Source: Hydrogenophaga pseudoflava (GTDB lineage Bacteria; Pseudomonadota; Gammaproteobacteria; Burkholderiales; Burkholderiaceae_C). From it: 64,000 bases of DNA. Shown here piece by piece: positions 6,832 to 15,954 of this stretch. The notes beneath the pieces were generated by a model. That model had not been told where the DNA came from and made no database searches. It saw only the letters and a list, made by a program, of their open reading frames with translations. Positions within the stretch are counted from its first letter, which is position 1; each line of letters opens with the position of its first letter. The stretch covers positions 1-64,000 of the forward strand of contig NZ_JAVHJP010000004.1 in the NCBI RefSeq assembly GCF_031020795.1, read 5' to 3'. The position numbers and the translations under genes were made by a program.

Positions 6832-7911
6832 ATGACCGAACACCAGTTGGTCTCGCGCCTTGTGGATGCATTGCGCGAGCTTCCCGATGTCCATGCGGAT
6901 GTGGTGCGTGGGGAGCTTTCAGGCGGACGACCTGATCGGGGCCTGGATGCTGCGGTCGATCTGCACGTGGCTGGGAAGTCGCTGGCCGTGCTGGTCGAAG
7001 CCAAAAAGGCGGTCTACCCCCGCGATGTGCGCCAGGTGATCTGGCAGATCCGGGATGCCAGCCGCGCGTGGGCAGGCAACCATCAAGGCGAGGTCGTGTC
7101 GCTGATCGCGGCGGAGTCGATCTCGCCCGGCGCCAAGGAACTGCTCAGGAGCGAGGGCGTGGGCTACTACGACAGTGGTGGAAGCCTCTACCTGCCCGCG
7201 CCCGGCATCTACCTCTACATCGACAAGCCTCCACCCAAGACGCTGGTCAAGTCGATCCGCTCTCTGTTTTCTGGCCGACGCGCCCAGGTGCTGCATGCAC
7301 TGCTCCTTCATCGTCAGGCGTGGTTCGGCGTCACCGAACTGGCCCAACTGGCGCAGGTGTCTCCGGCCACCACATCTCAAGTGCTGACCGAGCTGGAACG
7401 CTTCGACTGGCTCGAAGAAAAGGGGCAAGGCCCCAGCAAGGAGCGCAACCTTCGCGAACCTACCGCCCTGCTTGATGCCTGGGCCAAGCAGGTGAAGATC
7501 GATCAAACGCCTGCGCTGAGCAGGTACTACGTCCCTGCGACCAAGCCGGACGCGTTGGTCATGCGCGTTGCCGAAGCACTGGAAGGGCGAGGCGTCGAGT
7601 ACGCGATCAGCCACGAGGCTGCGGCCCAGCGGCTCGCTCCCTTCCTGTCCAACGTGTCCCAGGTGCGCCTGCGAATGTTGCCCGGGCACGCCACAGACTC
7701 CGCCCTGAGCGACCTGGGTGCGCGCTTGGTCACCGAAGGAGCCAATCTGGCTGTGATCGAGACTAAGTCGACTGGCGAGCTGCTGTTCAGGGAGCGCATG
7801 AACGGACTGTGGCTGGCCAGCCCGATTCAGATCTACCTTGACTTGGTGTGCGGCGAAGGTCGCTCGAAGGAAATGGCCGAGCATTTCCGCAAAGAAAGGA
7901 TAGGCTTCTGA
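6832..7911 (+). CDS. AbiEi-like winged-helix protein with PD-(D/E)XK-like N-terminus
   Basis: The protein has 359 residues from the ATG at 6832, with an alternative ATG at 6817. Residues 35-75 read like a restriction-endonuclase core, with Asp at 39 and 43 followed by LVEAKK, where E56 and K58 form an E-X-K. A segment GYYDSGGSLYLPAPGIY follows at 111-127. A winged helix lies at about 163-198 (VTELAQLAQVSPATTSQVLTELE without a break), then an AbiEi-like C-terminal half. In type IV toxin-antitoxin systems AbiEi is the transcriptional antitoxin for a nucleotidyltransferase. Here the next gene is a nucleotidyltransferase and overlaps by TGATG, which fits that pairing. Whether the nuclease-like part is catalytic is open. 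Confidence 0.75.
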   Translation: MTEHQLVSRLVDALRELPDVHADVVRGELSGGRPDRGLDAAVDLHVAGKSLAVLVEAKKAVYPRDVRQVIWQIRDASRAWAGNHQGEVVSLIAAESISPGAKELLRSEGVGYYDSGGSLYLPAPGIYLYIDKPPPKTLVKSIRSLFSGRRAQVLHALLLHRQAWFGVTELAQLAQVSPATTSQVLTELERFDWLEEKGQGPSKERNLREPTALLDAWAKQVKIDQTPALSRYYVPATKPDALVMRVAEALEGRGVEYAISHEAAAQRLAPFLSNVSQVRLRMLPGHATDSALSDLGARLVTEGANLAVIETKSTGELLFRERMNGLWLASPIQIYLDLVCGEGRSKEMAEHFRKERIGF

Positions 7912-8807
7912 TGGCCAAACCAGCAACGCTCGATGGCTACAGCGACCAGTACACGGTGGACTGCGAGCGAGTCCTGGTGACTTTGCTGCGCGGGCTCGGG
8001 CCTTGGAAGGATTCTGTTTACCTGGTCGGCGGGCTCACGCCGCGATATCTTGTCCCGGCACGGCCACCGGTCGTGCCCGCGCATGCTGGCACCCTGGACG
8101 TGGACATCGTCATCGACCTGCAGATCCTGGCCGACACCGAGGCTTATCACACGCTGGAGGACAACCTCAAGCGGATGGGCTTCGAACGCGCCGAGAACGA
8201 GGCCGGAAAGAAGCTCTCATGGCGCTGGCAGACCCGTACCGAGCACGGTGCGCTTATGGTGCTGGAGCTGTTGGCCGACGCCCCCGACATTGCCGGCGGC
8301 AAGGTTCAGCCTTTGCCGACCGAGGGCACGATCTCAGCGCTGAACATCCCGCACTCGTCGATCGTTTTCGACCTGCACCAGGTCACGGAAATCCAGGCTG
8401 ATCTGCTGGGCAACAACGGCGTCGCCACCGAGAAGATCAAGCACGCCAACCTCGTCAGCTTCACCTGCCTCAAGTCTTTCGCTTTCGACCAGCGGTTCGA
8501 GCGCAAGGACGCGCACGACCTGATCTACTGCATCGAACATGCGCCCGAAGGCATCGATGCAGTGGCCATGGCTTTTCGGCAGGAGCTTGCCGGCAAACAT
8601 GGCCCGGTGATAGCTGCATCGCTGGCAATCTTGCGAAGTCGCTTCGCCGGCGACGAGAAGATCGATGGCTATCGGAAAGATGGTCCGGTCTCGGTTGCCA
8701 AGTTCGAGCTGGGTAAGGGCGACGAGCCGGAGCAGCGTGAGGCGAGGGCGTTGCGGCAGCGGCAGGCGAGCGACGTGATTGAACAGCTCTTGGCTCGAAT
8801 CGGATAG
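7911..8807 (+). CDS. Nucleotidyltransferase-fold protein, probable partner/toxin of the AbiEi-like protein
   Basis: This 298-residue protein carries a nucleotidyltransferase signature. YLVGGLTPRYL has the helix-capping G40-G41, then D63 and D65 lie in LDVDIVIDL, and a possible third acid is D123 in LELLAD. AbiEii-type toxins share this GG...DxD layout. The C-terminal half is helical and includes KDAHDLIYCIEHAP, a segment often seen in such proteins. It starts inside the stop of the preceding gene (TGATG), so translation is likely coupled, and ends 9 bp before the caspase-helicase gene. Substrate is unknown; it could modify tRNA, nucleotides or a protein. It could also be an accessory sensor enzyme rather than a classical toxin. 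Confidence 0.75.
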   Translation: MAKPATLDGYSDQYTVDCERVLVTLLRGLGPWKDSVYLVGGLTPRYLVPARPPVVPAHAGTLDVDIVIDLQILADTEAYHTLEDNLKRMGFERAENEAGKKLSWRWQTRTEHGALMVLELLADAPDIAGGKVQPLPTEGTISALNIPHSSIVFDLHQVTEIQADLLGNNGVATEKIKHANLVSFTCLKSFAFDQRFERKDAHDLIYCIEHAPEGIDAVAMAFRQELAGKHGPVIAASLAILRSRFAGDEKIDGYRKDGPVSVAKFELGKGDEPEQREARALRQRQASDVIEQLLARIG

Positions 8808-8816
8808 GGAGAGCGC

Positions 8817-11800
8817 GTGGCGATCAAAGCGATCTTCGTTGGCATCAACAAGCATCTTGACACCTCCATTCCCGAGCTGAGCGGGGCGCGGCGCGACGCC
8901 ACGGCCTTGTGGGCGCTGTTCACCGACACCGTCGAGGGCCTGAATGCCCGCCTGCTGGTGGACGAGGCTGCCACGCACGCGGAAGTGTCCGGTGCGATGC
9001 TTGGCACCCTTGCCGCCGCGAACGCCGACGACGTGGTGGTCATCGCGTTCGCCGGGCACGGCTCTCCGGATGGCAACCTGGTGCTGTTCGACACGGATGC
9101 GGGCAACCTCGCCGGTACAGCCTTGTCAATGGCGGGCTTGGCGGACGCCTTCAAAGCGACGAAGGCCCGCGCCGTCCTGTGCATTCTCGATTGCTGTTTC
9201 AGCGGCCAAGCACCCGCGCGCGTTCTGGAGACGACTGCACGCCCACGCAATGCCTTTGCGCTCACGGGCATCTATGGAGAAGGGCGCATCCTCTTGGCTG
9301 CATGCGCGACGAACGAGTCTGCATGGGAGCAGCCAGGTACCGGGCATGGCTTGCTCACCCACGCCGTCATCGAGGCCTTGACCGGCGTGGCTGGCGAGTC
9401 GGTCAGCTTCCCGGAGATTGGGGGCGAGATCATCCGACTGGCGCGCGTGGAGGCCGAGCGCATCAGCGTCACGCAAACGCCCGTGTTTCTGGGCAGTGTG
9501 CAGGGTGGCCTGACGTTCCCGGTGCTCAAGCGCGGCGACAACTACGCCGCAGCTTTTCAAGCAAGGGCCGTGCAGCAGATGTCGGGATCGTTCGCGGAGT
9601 TTTCCGCCCACGGCTTTCCGCCGGAGATCGTCGAGAAGTGGGCAGCGGACTTTCCGCAAGGTCTGAATGCGCTGCAGCTCAAGGCGGTCAACGAGTTTGG
9701 CGTGCTCGCCGGCAACTCCCTTCTGGTCGTCGCGCCCACAAGTTCCGGCAAGACGATGGTTGGCGAGGTGGCGGCGATTCAGGCGGTCACGTCCGGCAAG
9801 AAGGCGGCATTCCTGTTGCCGTACCGAGCGCTGGTCAACGAAAAGTTCGAGGAATTCACCGAGCGCTACTCGGCTGCCGGGTTGCGGGTGGTCCGTTGCA
9901 GCGGAGATGCCACCGATGGGATCGGCCCCGTCCTTGCCGGGCGATACGACTTGGGGTTCTTCACGTACGAGACCTTTTTGAATCTCGCGCTCGGATCGCC
10001 GCGATTGCTGACCCAGCTCGGCCTGGTTGTGCTGGACGAGGGGCAGTTCATCACGGACCCGCAGCGCGGCATCACGGTCGAATTAATCTTCTCGCTGCTC
10101 TTGCGGGCCCGGCAGCGCGGCATCGAGCCGCAGCTCGTGATTCTGTCGGCAGTCATCGGGAACTTGAACAGCTTCGATCGCTGGCTCGGTGTTCCGCTGT
10201 TGTTGTCGCGTGAGCGCCCCGTGCCGCTCGTCGAAGGCGTGCTCGACCGGCGGGGAACATTTCAATACGTCGATATCGACGGGACCACGAAGATCGATGC
10301 CTTGCTGTCTTCGCACCGCATCGTGCAGCGTCGCGACAAGCCCAGTTCGCAGGATGTCATCGTGCCCCTGGCGCAGCAACTGGTGGAGCAGGGCGAGAAG
10401 CTGCTGGTGTTCCGTAACATGCGTGGTCCGGCCCAGGGCTGCGCGAAGTACCTCGCCAAGGAACTGAGGCAGCTGCCGGCTACAGCCGTCCTAGATGTTC
10501 TGCCTACCCAGGATCTGACCGGCGCATCGCAGGACTTACGGGAGTGCCTTGCTGGCGGCACCGCATTCCACAACACCAATTTGCTGAGGGCGGAACGCGA
10601 AGCTGTCGAGAGAGGGTATCGCAGCGCCACAGGCGGTATCCACGCTCTGGTTGCCACGACGACCTTGGCCGCCGGTATCAACACACCGGCCTCCACGGTC
10701 GTGCTCGCCGAGAACGAATTCGTCGGCGAGGACGGTCGACAGTTCACCGTGGCCGAATACAAGAACATGGCGGGGCGTGCCGGCAGGCTCGGCTTCAACG
10801 AAATTGGTAAGGCGATCATCTTGGCCGACACGCCAATGGAACGTGCGCAGCTTTTCCAGCGCTATGTGCTGGGCGTGCCCGAGGACGTGAAATCCTCCTT
10901 CCAACAACGCGACCTGCCGACATGGACGCTGCGCCTGCTCAGTCAGGTGCGCGGCGTTCGAGCCGGCGAGATTCCGGGCTTGCTGGTCAACACCTTCGGA
11001 GGTTACTCGGCATCGCGCGCGAATCCGCAATGGGTCGCGATGGTGGAGCGGGACGTGACGGCTCTGGTGGAGCGCCTCTTGCAGGCTGGGTTGGCCGAGC
11101 GCGAAGGCGATCTCATCCATCTGACGCTGCTCGGGCGTGCCTGCGGTTCGTCCTCCTTGTCGTTCGAGTCGAGCTTGCGCCTGGTCGAGCTGATGGGGCG
11201 CCTGAACGTTGCTCAGACGCCACCTGATCACATTCTCGCGATGGTGCAGGTGTTGGATGAGCTGGACGCTATCTATACGCCGGTGATGAAGAAAGGGCAG
11301 TCGGAGAGCGTGCGCGCCGGCGAGGCGGCGCAACGCTTCGGGCATCAGATGCCTCAAATGCTTCAACGGTACTGTCGTGACCAAATTGAGTTCTGGGCTC
11401 GATGCAAGCGCGCGGCGCTGTTGCATGACTGGATCGAGGGAACACCCGTCGATGTGCTGGAGAAGCGCTACTCCACGACGCCATTTGGCGGGGCCATCGG
11501 CTACGGCAACATCATCGGCATTGCCGATGCGACCCGGTTTCATCTGCGTTCTGCGCATCAGATCCTCGGGACGCTCTTCCCGGATCAGCCCGACTTTCTA
11601 AAAGGCTTGGACGAGATTCTTCAGCGGCTCGAGTTCGGGTTACCCTCCGCCGCGCTGCCTCTCACGAAGATTTCGGTAAGGCTGACTCGCGGCGAATGCT
11701 TGGCGCTGCTGTCCATCGGCGTGCGCGACGCCGACGACTTGAAGAATCTGGACGACGATCGAATGCGGCACTGCGTGGGGCCGGGTACAGCCGCGCTGTT

Positions 11801-11837
11801 ACGACCAACGGGCGACATGGCTGGCGCGGCTGGATGA
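8817..11837 (+). CDS. Caspase-like protease fused to Ski2/Hel308-type superfamily 2 helicase
   Basis: This 1006-residue protein starts at GTG 8817 after GGGAGAG. Residues 1-240 are a caspase/metacaspase (peptidase C14) domain: FVGINKH at 7-13, catalytic H81 in FAGHGSPDG, and Cys in LDCCFSG, most likely C127. Residues 270-700 are a superfamily 2 helicase with Walker A APTSSGKT (306-313), LDEGQ (406-410, in place of DExH), LSAV (443-446), ATTTLAAGINTPA (613-625) and MAGRAGRLG (651-659), as in Ski2-like enzymes. The last 300 residues resemble the winged-helix and ratchet part of Hel308. No membrane segment is visible. The natural reading is that nucleic-acid sensing by the helicase gates the protease. 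Target and trigger are unknown. Confidence 0.85.
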   Translation: MAIKAIFVGINKHLDTSIPELSGARRDATALWALFTDTVEGLNARLLVDEAATHAEVSGAMLGTLAAANADDVVVIAFAGHGSPDGNLVLFDTDAGNLAGTALSMAGLADAFKATKARAVLCILDCCFSGQAPARVLETTARPRNAFALTGIYGEGRILLAACATNESAWEQPGTGHGLLTHAVIEALTGVAGESVSFPEIGGEIIRLARVEAERISVTQTPVFLGSVQGGLTFPVLKRGDNYAAAFQARAVQQMSGSFAEFSAHGFPPEIVEKWAADFPQGLNALQLKAVNEFGVLAGNSLLVVAPTSSGKTMVGEVAAIQAVTSGKKAAFLLPYRALVNEKFEEFTERYSAAGLRVVRCSGDATDGIGPVLAGRYDLGFFTYETFLNLALGSPRLLTQLGLVVLDEGQFITDPQRGITVELIFSLLLRARQRGIEPQLVILSAVIGNLNSFDRWLGVPLLLSRERPVPLVEGVLDRRGTFQYVDIDGTTKIDALLSSHRIVQRRDKPSSQDVIVPLAQQLVEQGEKLLVFRNMRGPAQGCAKYLAKELRQLPATAVLDVLPTQDLTGASQDLRECLAGGTAFHNTNLLRAEREAVERGYRSATGGIHALVATTTLAAGINTPASTVVLAENEFVGEDGRQFTVAEYKNMAGRAGRLGFNEIGKAIILADTPMERAQLFQRYVLGVPEDVKSSFQQRDLPTWTLRLLSQVRGVRAGEIPGLLVNTFGGYSASRANPQWVAMVERDVTALVERLLQAGLAEREGDLIHLTLLGRACGSSSLSFESSLRLVELMGRLNVAQTPPDHILAMVQVLDELDAIYTPVMKKGQSESVRAGEAAQRFGHQMPQMLQRYCRDQIEFWARCKRAALLHDWIEGTPVDVLEKRYSTTPFGGAIGYGNIIGIADATRFHLRSAHQILGTLFPDQPDFLKGLDEILQRLEFGLPSAALPLTKISVRLTRGECLALLSIGVRDADDLKNLDDDRMRHCVGPGTAALLRPTGDMAGAAG

Positions 11838-11873
11838 ACAGGATGAGGCGAAATGTTCTTGGAGGAGGCGTGC

Positions 11874-12914
11874 ATGAGGAGTAGAGAACAAGCGCTAGAA
11901 CTCGTCGAAGCAGCGTTTATGCAGGCGCAGCGTAAGCAGGGCTCGAGCGCTAAGCCAATGGCGCTCGCGGTGCTGAACAACCGTCTTTTGCAGATGACGG
12001 ATCGCCGGTTCAAACCTCAGGATTTTGGTGCGAAGGACCTCAGGGCGTTCGTAGCGATGTTGAGCCCGGTGTTCCGTCTGGACGGCGAAGCGTCGCGCGT
12101 CGTTGTGGAACGGGTTGCACCGCCTGCCACGGTGGATGGTGCAGAGCGCGCGGCGCGGCGCCCCACCGCTTCATCACCGGCGATTGAGCCCAAGGGCACG
12201 GCTGCTGCAGTGGTCGCCCATCGGGTCAATGCGCCCGCCACGATGCAGGTGGCGGAGTCCGGTCGGATCCGCAAGGATCTGTGGCAGGCCATCGTGGATT
12301 ACAGCAGTGGGCGCACCTATGTTTGGGATGCGAGCGTGGGCCTTGCGCGCGTCGCCCAGCCTCATGATCTCGCACCGCGGATGCCGACGCTGTCGTCAGT
12401 CGAACTGGATGAATGGCGACTGACTTTTCTCGAAGCGAACAGAGCCTCCCTGCAAGGAGTCGCGTTGGTTAACGCGCAGCGCTGGCAGGAGCAGCGGCTG
12501 TCGACGAACTACTTGCCCTTCGAGCTGCAGCAGGCGTGGAATCGAGAGCTGACGTTGCGCGTGAAGCAGCGTCTTCAGGAGTTCTTTGTCAACCCGCCTA
12601 CCGGGGAGCCCGCGGCGGAAGGGCCGAACGGCGCGGCGCGCGAGGAGGCGATACGTGAGGCCTTCGAGGTGGAGGTTTCCGCCGCCAGGGACCGTGGGGA
12701 TCTGTTCTCGGTTGGGGCTCTGGTGACGAGCTTTCTTTGCGATCGCGTCGCCCGAATTCTCAACTCAGACGTGAGCGCACCCAGATCTGACTACGAAGCA
12801 TGGCCGGCAGCAATTGCTCAACCATTTCGCTGGCGGTCATGCGGTCTGCGCGGCTTGAAAGGCTCAGCGCACCGACTACAGTGCCCCCAAGGTTGTAGAG
12901 TGGAATCGCAATAG
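11874..12914 (+). CDS. OST-HTH (LOTUS)-domain protein, C-terminus truncated at island junction
   Basis: GGAGGAG with 6-nt spacing fixes the start at 11874, 36 bp after the helicase stop. Residues 5-75 match an OST-HTH domain: LELVEAAFMQAQ, then RRFKPQDFGAKDLRAFVAML and FRLDGEASRVVVERV. A proline/alanine-rich linker follows. A second domain begins at about 130 with RKDLWQAIVDYSSGRTYVWD. The frame then runs 155 bp into the antisense of tphR, so roughly the last 50 residues (SDYEAWPAAI onward) are probably not native. OST-HTH domains bind RNA and, in animals, activate DEAD-box helicases. An RNA-binding partner for the caspase-helicase is therefore plausible but inferred. Confidence 0.7.
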   Translation: MRSREQALELVEAAFMQAQRKQGSSAKPMALAVLNNRLLQMTDRRFKPQDFGAKDLRAFVAMLSPVFRLDGEASRVVVERVAPPATVDGAERAARRPTASSPAIEPKGTAAAVVAHRVNAPATMQVAESGRIRKDLWQAIVDYSSGRTYVWDASVGLARVAQPHDLAPRMPTLSSVELDEWRLTFLEANRASLQGVALVNAQRWQEQRLSTNYLPFELQQAWNRELTLRVKQRLQEFFVNPPTGEPAAEGPNGAAREEAIREAFEVEVSAARDRGDLFSVGALVTSFLCDRVARILNSDVSAPRSDYEAWPAAIAQPFRWRSCGLRGLKGSAHRLQCPQGCRVESQ

Positions 12915-13542
12915 AGCGCACGCCAACTTCAATCTCCTCGTTGCTCAGGGCATAGCCGTTGGCCGCGCAAGACACCAAGAGCTTACGTAGGCGCACAGGG
13001 TCCGTGAGAGTGTGCGGCGTCAGCCGACACAGTGGCATGGCATTGAAAAGTGATTCAAAGTCGGCACCCGACTTTGAACTCAATAGCACACGTCCAGTCG
13101 CTGAGCAGTGCAGCGGCAATCGTGAGCCAACGCCCAGACCCACCGTCAAACTCTTGCGCGCGGTGGAGCGGGCCGCGACCATTGCTTCCATTCCATGAAG
13201 CACGACCACCGAAGCCGATTCTCGGGTCCGCTCGCTCAAGGCATCCAGCGTGGGCTGCAACAAGCGAGGTAATCGGGTCGAGGTCGAATACGCATAGGCC
13301 AAGCGCAGAACTCCGTGATCAAGCCAGAAGCGTTTGCCATCGGTCCGCGCGTAACCCCCTTGGCACAGTGTCAGCAGACAACGTCGCGCGGCCGCAGGGC
13401 TGATACCGACCCGACGAGCCGCCTCAGACGAGGTTAGCCGCGCATGCTCATCGTCGAAAGCTTCGATCAGGCTCAGCCCCTTGGCGAGGCCAGCGATCAG
13501 GTCTTTCTCTTGGGTCGGCGGAGGGCAAGAAGTTACATCCAT
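12760..13542 (-). CDS. tphR: IclR-family regulator of terephthalate degradation
   Basis: This 260-residue IclR protein has an N-terminal winged helix at about 15-75 (SSEAARRVGISPAAARRCLLTL) and an effector-binding domain at 85-255 (LGVGSRLPLHCSATGRVLLS). That layout resembles PcaR/PobR-type activators of aromatic catabolism. It is divergent from tphC, as TphR is in Comamonas clusters, where it activates the operon in response to terephthalate. The ATG at 13542 is preferred over an upstream in-frame start that would cover the regulatory region. Its 3' end overlaps, on the other strand, the truncated OST-HTH gene. The gene name is by synteny as much as by sequence. Confidence 0.85.
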   Translation of the reverse strand: MDVTSCPPPTQEKDLIAGLAKGLSLIEAFDDEHARLTSSEAARRVGISPAAARRCLLTLCQGGYARTDGKRFWLDHGVLRLAYAYSTSTRLPRLLQPTLDALSERTRESASVVVLHGMEAMVAARSTARKSLTVGLGVGSRLPLHCSATGRVLLSSKSGADFESLFNAMPLCRLTPHTLTDPVRLRKLLVSCAANGYALSNEEIEVGVRSIAIPLYNLGGTVVGALSLSSRADRMTASEMVEQLLPAMLRSQIWVRSRLS

Positions 13543-13700
13543 GGGACTGGCATCACATTGACAAGCGTCAAAGATATTTGGTCGTGTTTGCGCTATGCGC
13601 AATATTGACTATATCAACCTCGGGCAACAAACGCACACTACGCCCCGTTTTGACGACATGTCTGGCTTGGCCGGACTTCCACCACCCGAGGAGAAAACTT
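13543..13700. promoter_or_regulatory. Divergent tphR-tphC control region with palindrome
   Basis: The perfect palindrome TTGCGC-TAT-GCGCAA (13588-13602) is a candidate TphR operator. On the minus strand TTGCGC (from 13602) and AAATAT with 17-bp spacing could drive tphR. On the plus strand TTGCGC (13588) with TATATC (13610-13615, 16-bp spacing) could drive tphC. The palindrome would overlap both promoters, fitting an IclR-type switch. All assignments are by eye. Confidence 0.45.
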
Positions 13701-14666
13701 TTGAAAAAACTCACGATCTGGATTTGCTCGCTAGCCGCCACTTTCACCTGGACCTGCGCGCAAGCCAACGAATTCCCCAGCAAGCTGCTACGTCTCGTTG
13801 TTCCGTTCCCGGCAGGCGGCACGGCCGATGTCCTGCCGCGCATCCTGAGTGAAAAGCTGCGCGCCCGTTTCCCGGCTGGCGTGATCGTGGAGAACAAGCC
13901 CGGTGCAGGCGGCAACATCGGTGCCGAGTTGGTTGCCCGCTCTGAGCCTGATGGGCACACATTGCTGGTGTCCCCACCAGGTCCCATCGCCATCAATCGC
14001 AGCCTGTATGCAAAGCTGACCTACGATGCGAGCCAGTGGGTTCCGGTCACGGTGCTGGCGGCTGTACCTAACGTCTTGGCGGTCAGCAACCAGCTACCGG
14101 TCAAGAATGTGGCCGAGCTCATCGCCTACCTCAAGGCCCATCCCGGCACTGTTTCCTATGCATCGCAGGGCAATGGCTCAACCTCGCACTTGACAGCCAA
14201 CTTGTTCCAGTCCCTGACCGGAACACAGATGGTCCACGTTCCCTACAAAGGCACGGCACCCGCACTGACCGATCTCGCTGGAGGCCAGGTGGATGTCTTC
14301 TTTGACAACCTCGGCTCCGCAAGCTCGCTGTACAAGGCCGGCAGGATTCGGATCCTGGCGGTCGCAGACAGCAAGCGCGCGTCCATCGTCAAAGAAGTGC
14401 CAACCTTTGCGGAAGTCGGCTTCAGCGGCATGCAAGCCGTGACCTGGTTCGCCGTCGTCGCACCACCCGGCACGCCGGCTGCCGTCGTCACGAAACTCAA
14501 CAACGCACTGGTCGACATTCTCAAGCAGCCCGAAGTGCAACAGCGCTTTGCCGAGCAAGGCGCCGAAGCCGTGGGCAACACCTCAGAACAGATGGGCCAA
14601 CTCGTTCGCGGAGAAGCCGCACGCTGGGCCAAGGTTATCAAGGATGCCAACGTCACGGTTGACTGA
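13701..14666 (+). CDS. tphC: Terephthalate-binding periplasmic protein (Bug/TctC family)
   Basis: This 321-residue solute-binding protein belongs to the tripartite tricarboxylate transporter family. The start is TTG at 13701: GAGGAG lies just upstream, and translation from there gives a clean signal peptide [20 protein letters not shown] cut before NEFP. The Bug fold follows, with [37 protein letters not shown] and the [19 protein letters not shown] segment. In Comamonas, TphC binds terephthalate and hands it to the TpiA-TpiB permease, encoded elsewhere. No permease genes are in this window, so uptake must borrow membrane components. Its position at the head of the tph operon supports the name. 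Confidence 0.9.
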   Translation: MKKLTIWICSLAATFTWTCAQANEFPSKLLRLVVPFPAGGTADVLPRILSEKLRARFPAGVIVENKPGAGGNIGAELVARSEPDGHTLLVSPPGPIAINRSLYAKLTYDASQWVPVTVLAAVPNVLAVSNQLPVKNVAELIAYLKAHPGTVSYASQGNGSTSHLTANLFQSLTGTQMVHVPYKGTAPALTDLAGGQVDVFFDNLGSASSLYKAGRIRILAVADSKRASIVKEVPTFAEVGFSGMQAVTWFAVVAPPGTPAAVVTKLNNALVDILKQPEVQQRFAEQGAEAVGNTSEQMGQLVRGEAARWAKVIKDANVTVD

Positions 14667-14704
14667 CCGGCGACACATCTACCCGCAAACTCAAGGAAGC
14701 AACC

Positions 14705-15943
14705 ATGAATCAGACTCACCCCATCACGTGGGTGCGGGGGCTACACACCCGCGTACCGTATGCCGTCTACCAGCGCCAAGACATCCTCGAACAGGAACAG
14801 AAACGCGTCTACGAAGGACCTGCCTGGAACTACCTCTGCCTGGAAGCTGAGATTCCCGAGCCAGGCAGCTATCGCACGACATTTGTCGGCCAAACACCCG
14901 TTGTTGTGGCACGCGACACGGACGGCGACATATACGCCTTCGAGAACCGCTGCTCCCACCGCGGTGCGTTGATCTGCCTGGAGAAATCCGGTACGGCCAA
15001 GGACTTCCAGTGCGTCTATCACGCTTGGACCTACAACCTGCAGGGCACACTCAAGGGTGTGGCCTTCGAAGCGGGTCTCGACGGTGCCGGCGGCATGCCG
15101 CCCTCCTTCTGCAAGGACAAGCACTCCCCGCGCAAACTGCGCATTGCTGTTTTCTGCGGCCTCGTGTTCGGCAGCTTTAGCGACGAGGTGGACAGCATTG
15201 AGGACTACCTAGGCCCAGAAATCTGCGCGCGCATTGAACGTGTGCTGAACAAGCCGGTGGAGGTTATCGGTCGCTTCACGCAGGCGCTGCCGAACAACTG
15301 GAAGCTCTACTTTGAGAACGTCAAGGACAGCTACCACGCCAGCCTGCTGCATCTTTTCTTCACCACCTTCCGCCTCAACCGCCTGTCGCAACGTGGCGCG
15401 GTGATCGTGAGCGAATCGGGTGGCCATCATGTGAGCTATTCGATGGTGGACGCGCCGCAGGCCGAAGCCGGCAAGCAATACCAGGAGCAGGGTCTGCGCT
15501 CCGACCAAGAGGGTTACAAGCTCGCCGACCCGACCTTGCTGGCCGGATTCAAGGAATTCGAGGATGGCATCACGCTTCAGATCCTCTCGGTTTTCCCAGG
15601 CTTTGTGCTGCAGCAGATCCAGAACTGCCTTGCCATCCGCCAGGTGCTCCCGCGCGGGGTGGAAGAAACTGACCTGAACTGGACCTACCTCGGTTATGCC
15701 GACGACACGCCCGCTCAGCGTGAAGTGCGCCTCAAGCAGGCCAATCTGATCGGGCCAGCCGGTTTTGTCTCGATGGAAGACGGTGCCGTCGGCGGCTTCG
15801 TTCAACGCGGCATAGCGACCGCTGGCGACGACGAAGCAGTTATCGAGATGGGCGGAGACAGCACCTCTTCGAGCCCGTCGCGGGTGACCGAGGCTTCGGT
15901 GCGCGGCTTTTGGAAGCTGTATCGCCGCCTCATGGATATCTAG
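14705..15943 (+). CDS. tphA2: Terephthalate 1,2-dioxygenase, oxygenase large subunit
   Basis: This 412-residue Rieske oxygenase alpha subunit has its [2Fe-2S] ligands at C83, H85, C103 and H106 (NRCSHRG...CVYHAW). The mononuclear iron site is H211 and H216 in [10 protein letters not shown], with D359 in SMEDGAV. Segments such as [20 protein letters not shown] and [16 protein letters not shown] agree very closely with what I recall of Comamonas TphA2, and the length is nearly identical (413). The enzyme adds O2 across carbons 1 and 2 of terephthalate to give the cis-dihydrodiol. It works with TphA3 and the reductase TphA1. It lies 38 bp after tphC. Confidence 0.95.
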   Translation: MNQTHPITWVRGLHTRVPYAVYQRQDILEQEQKRVYEGPAWNYLCLEAEIPEPGSYRTTFVGQTPVVVARDTDGDIYAFENRCSHRGALICLEKSGTAKDFQCVYHAWTYNLQGTLKGVAFEAGLDGAGGMPPSFCKDKHSPRKLRIAVFCGLVFGSFSDEVDSIEDYLGPEICARIERVLNKPVEVIGRFTQALPNNWKLYFENVKDSYHASLLHLFFTTFRLNRLSQRGAVIVSESGGHHVSYSMVDAPQAEAGKQYQEQGLRSDQEGYKLADPTLLAGFKEFEDGITLQILSVFPGFVLQQIQNCLAIRQVLPRGVEETDLNWTYLGYADDTPAQREVRLKQANLIGPAGFVSMEDGAVGGFVQRGIATAGDDEAVIEMGGDSTSSSPSRVTEASVRGFWKLYRRLMDI

Positions 15944-15954
15944 GAGCATCTGAC

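Noticed and set aside
13578..13700. Upstream start for TphC giving about 41 extra residues
   Set aside because: It would bury the signal peptide and cover the divergent promoter. TTG 13701 has GAGGAG at proper spacing.
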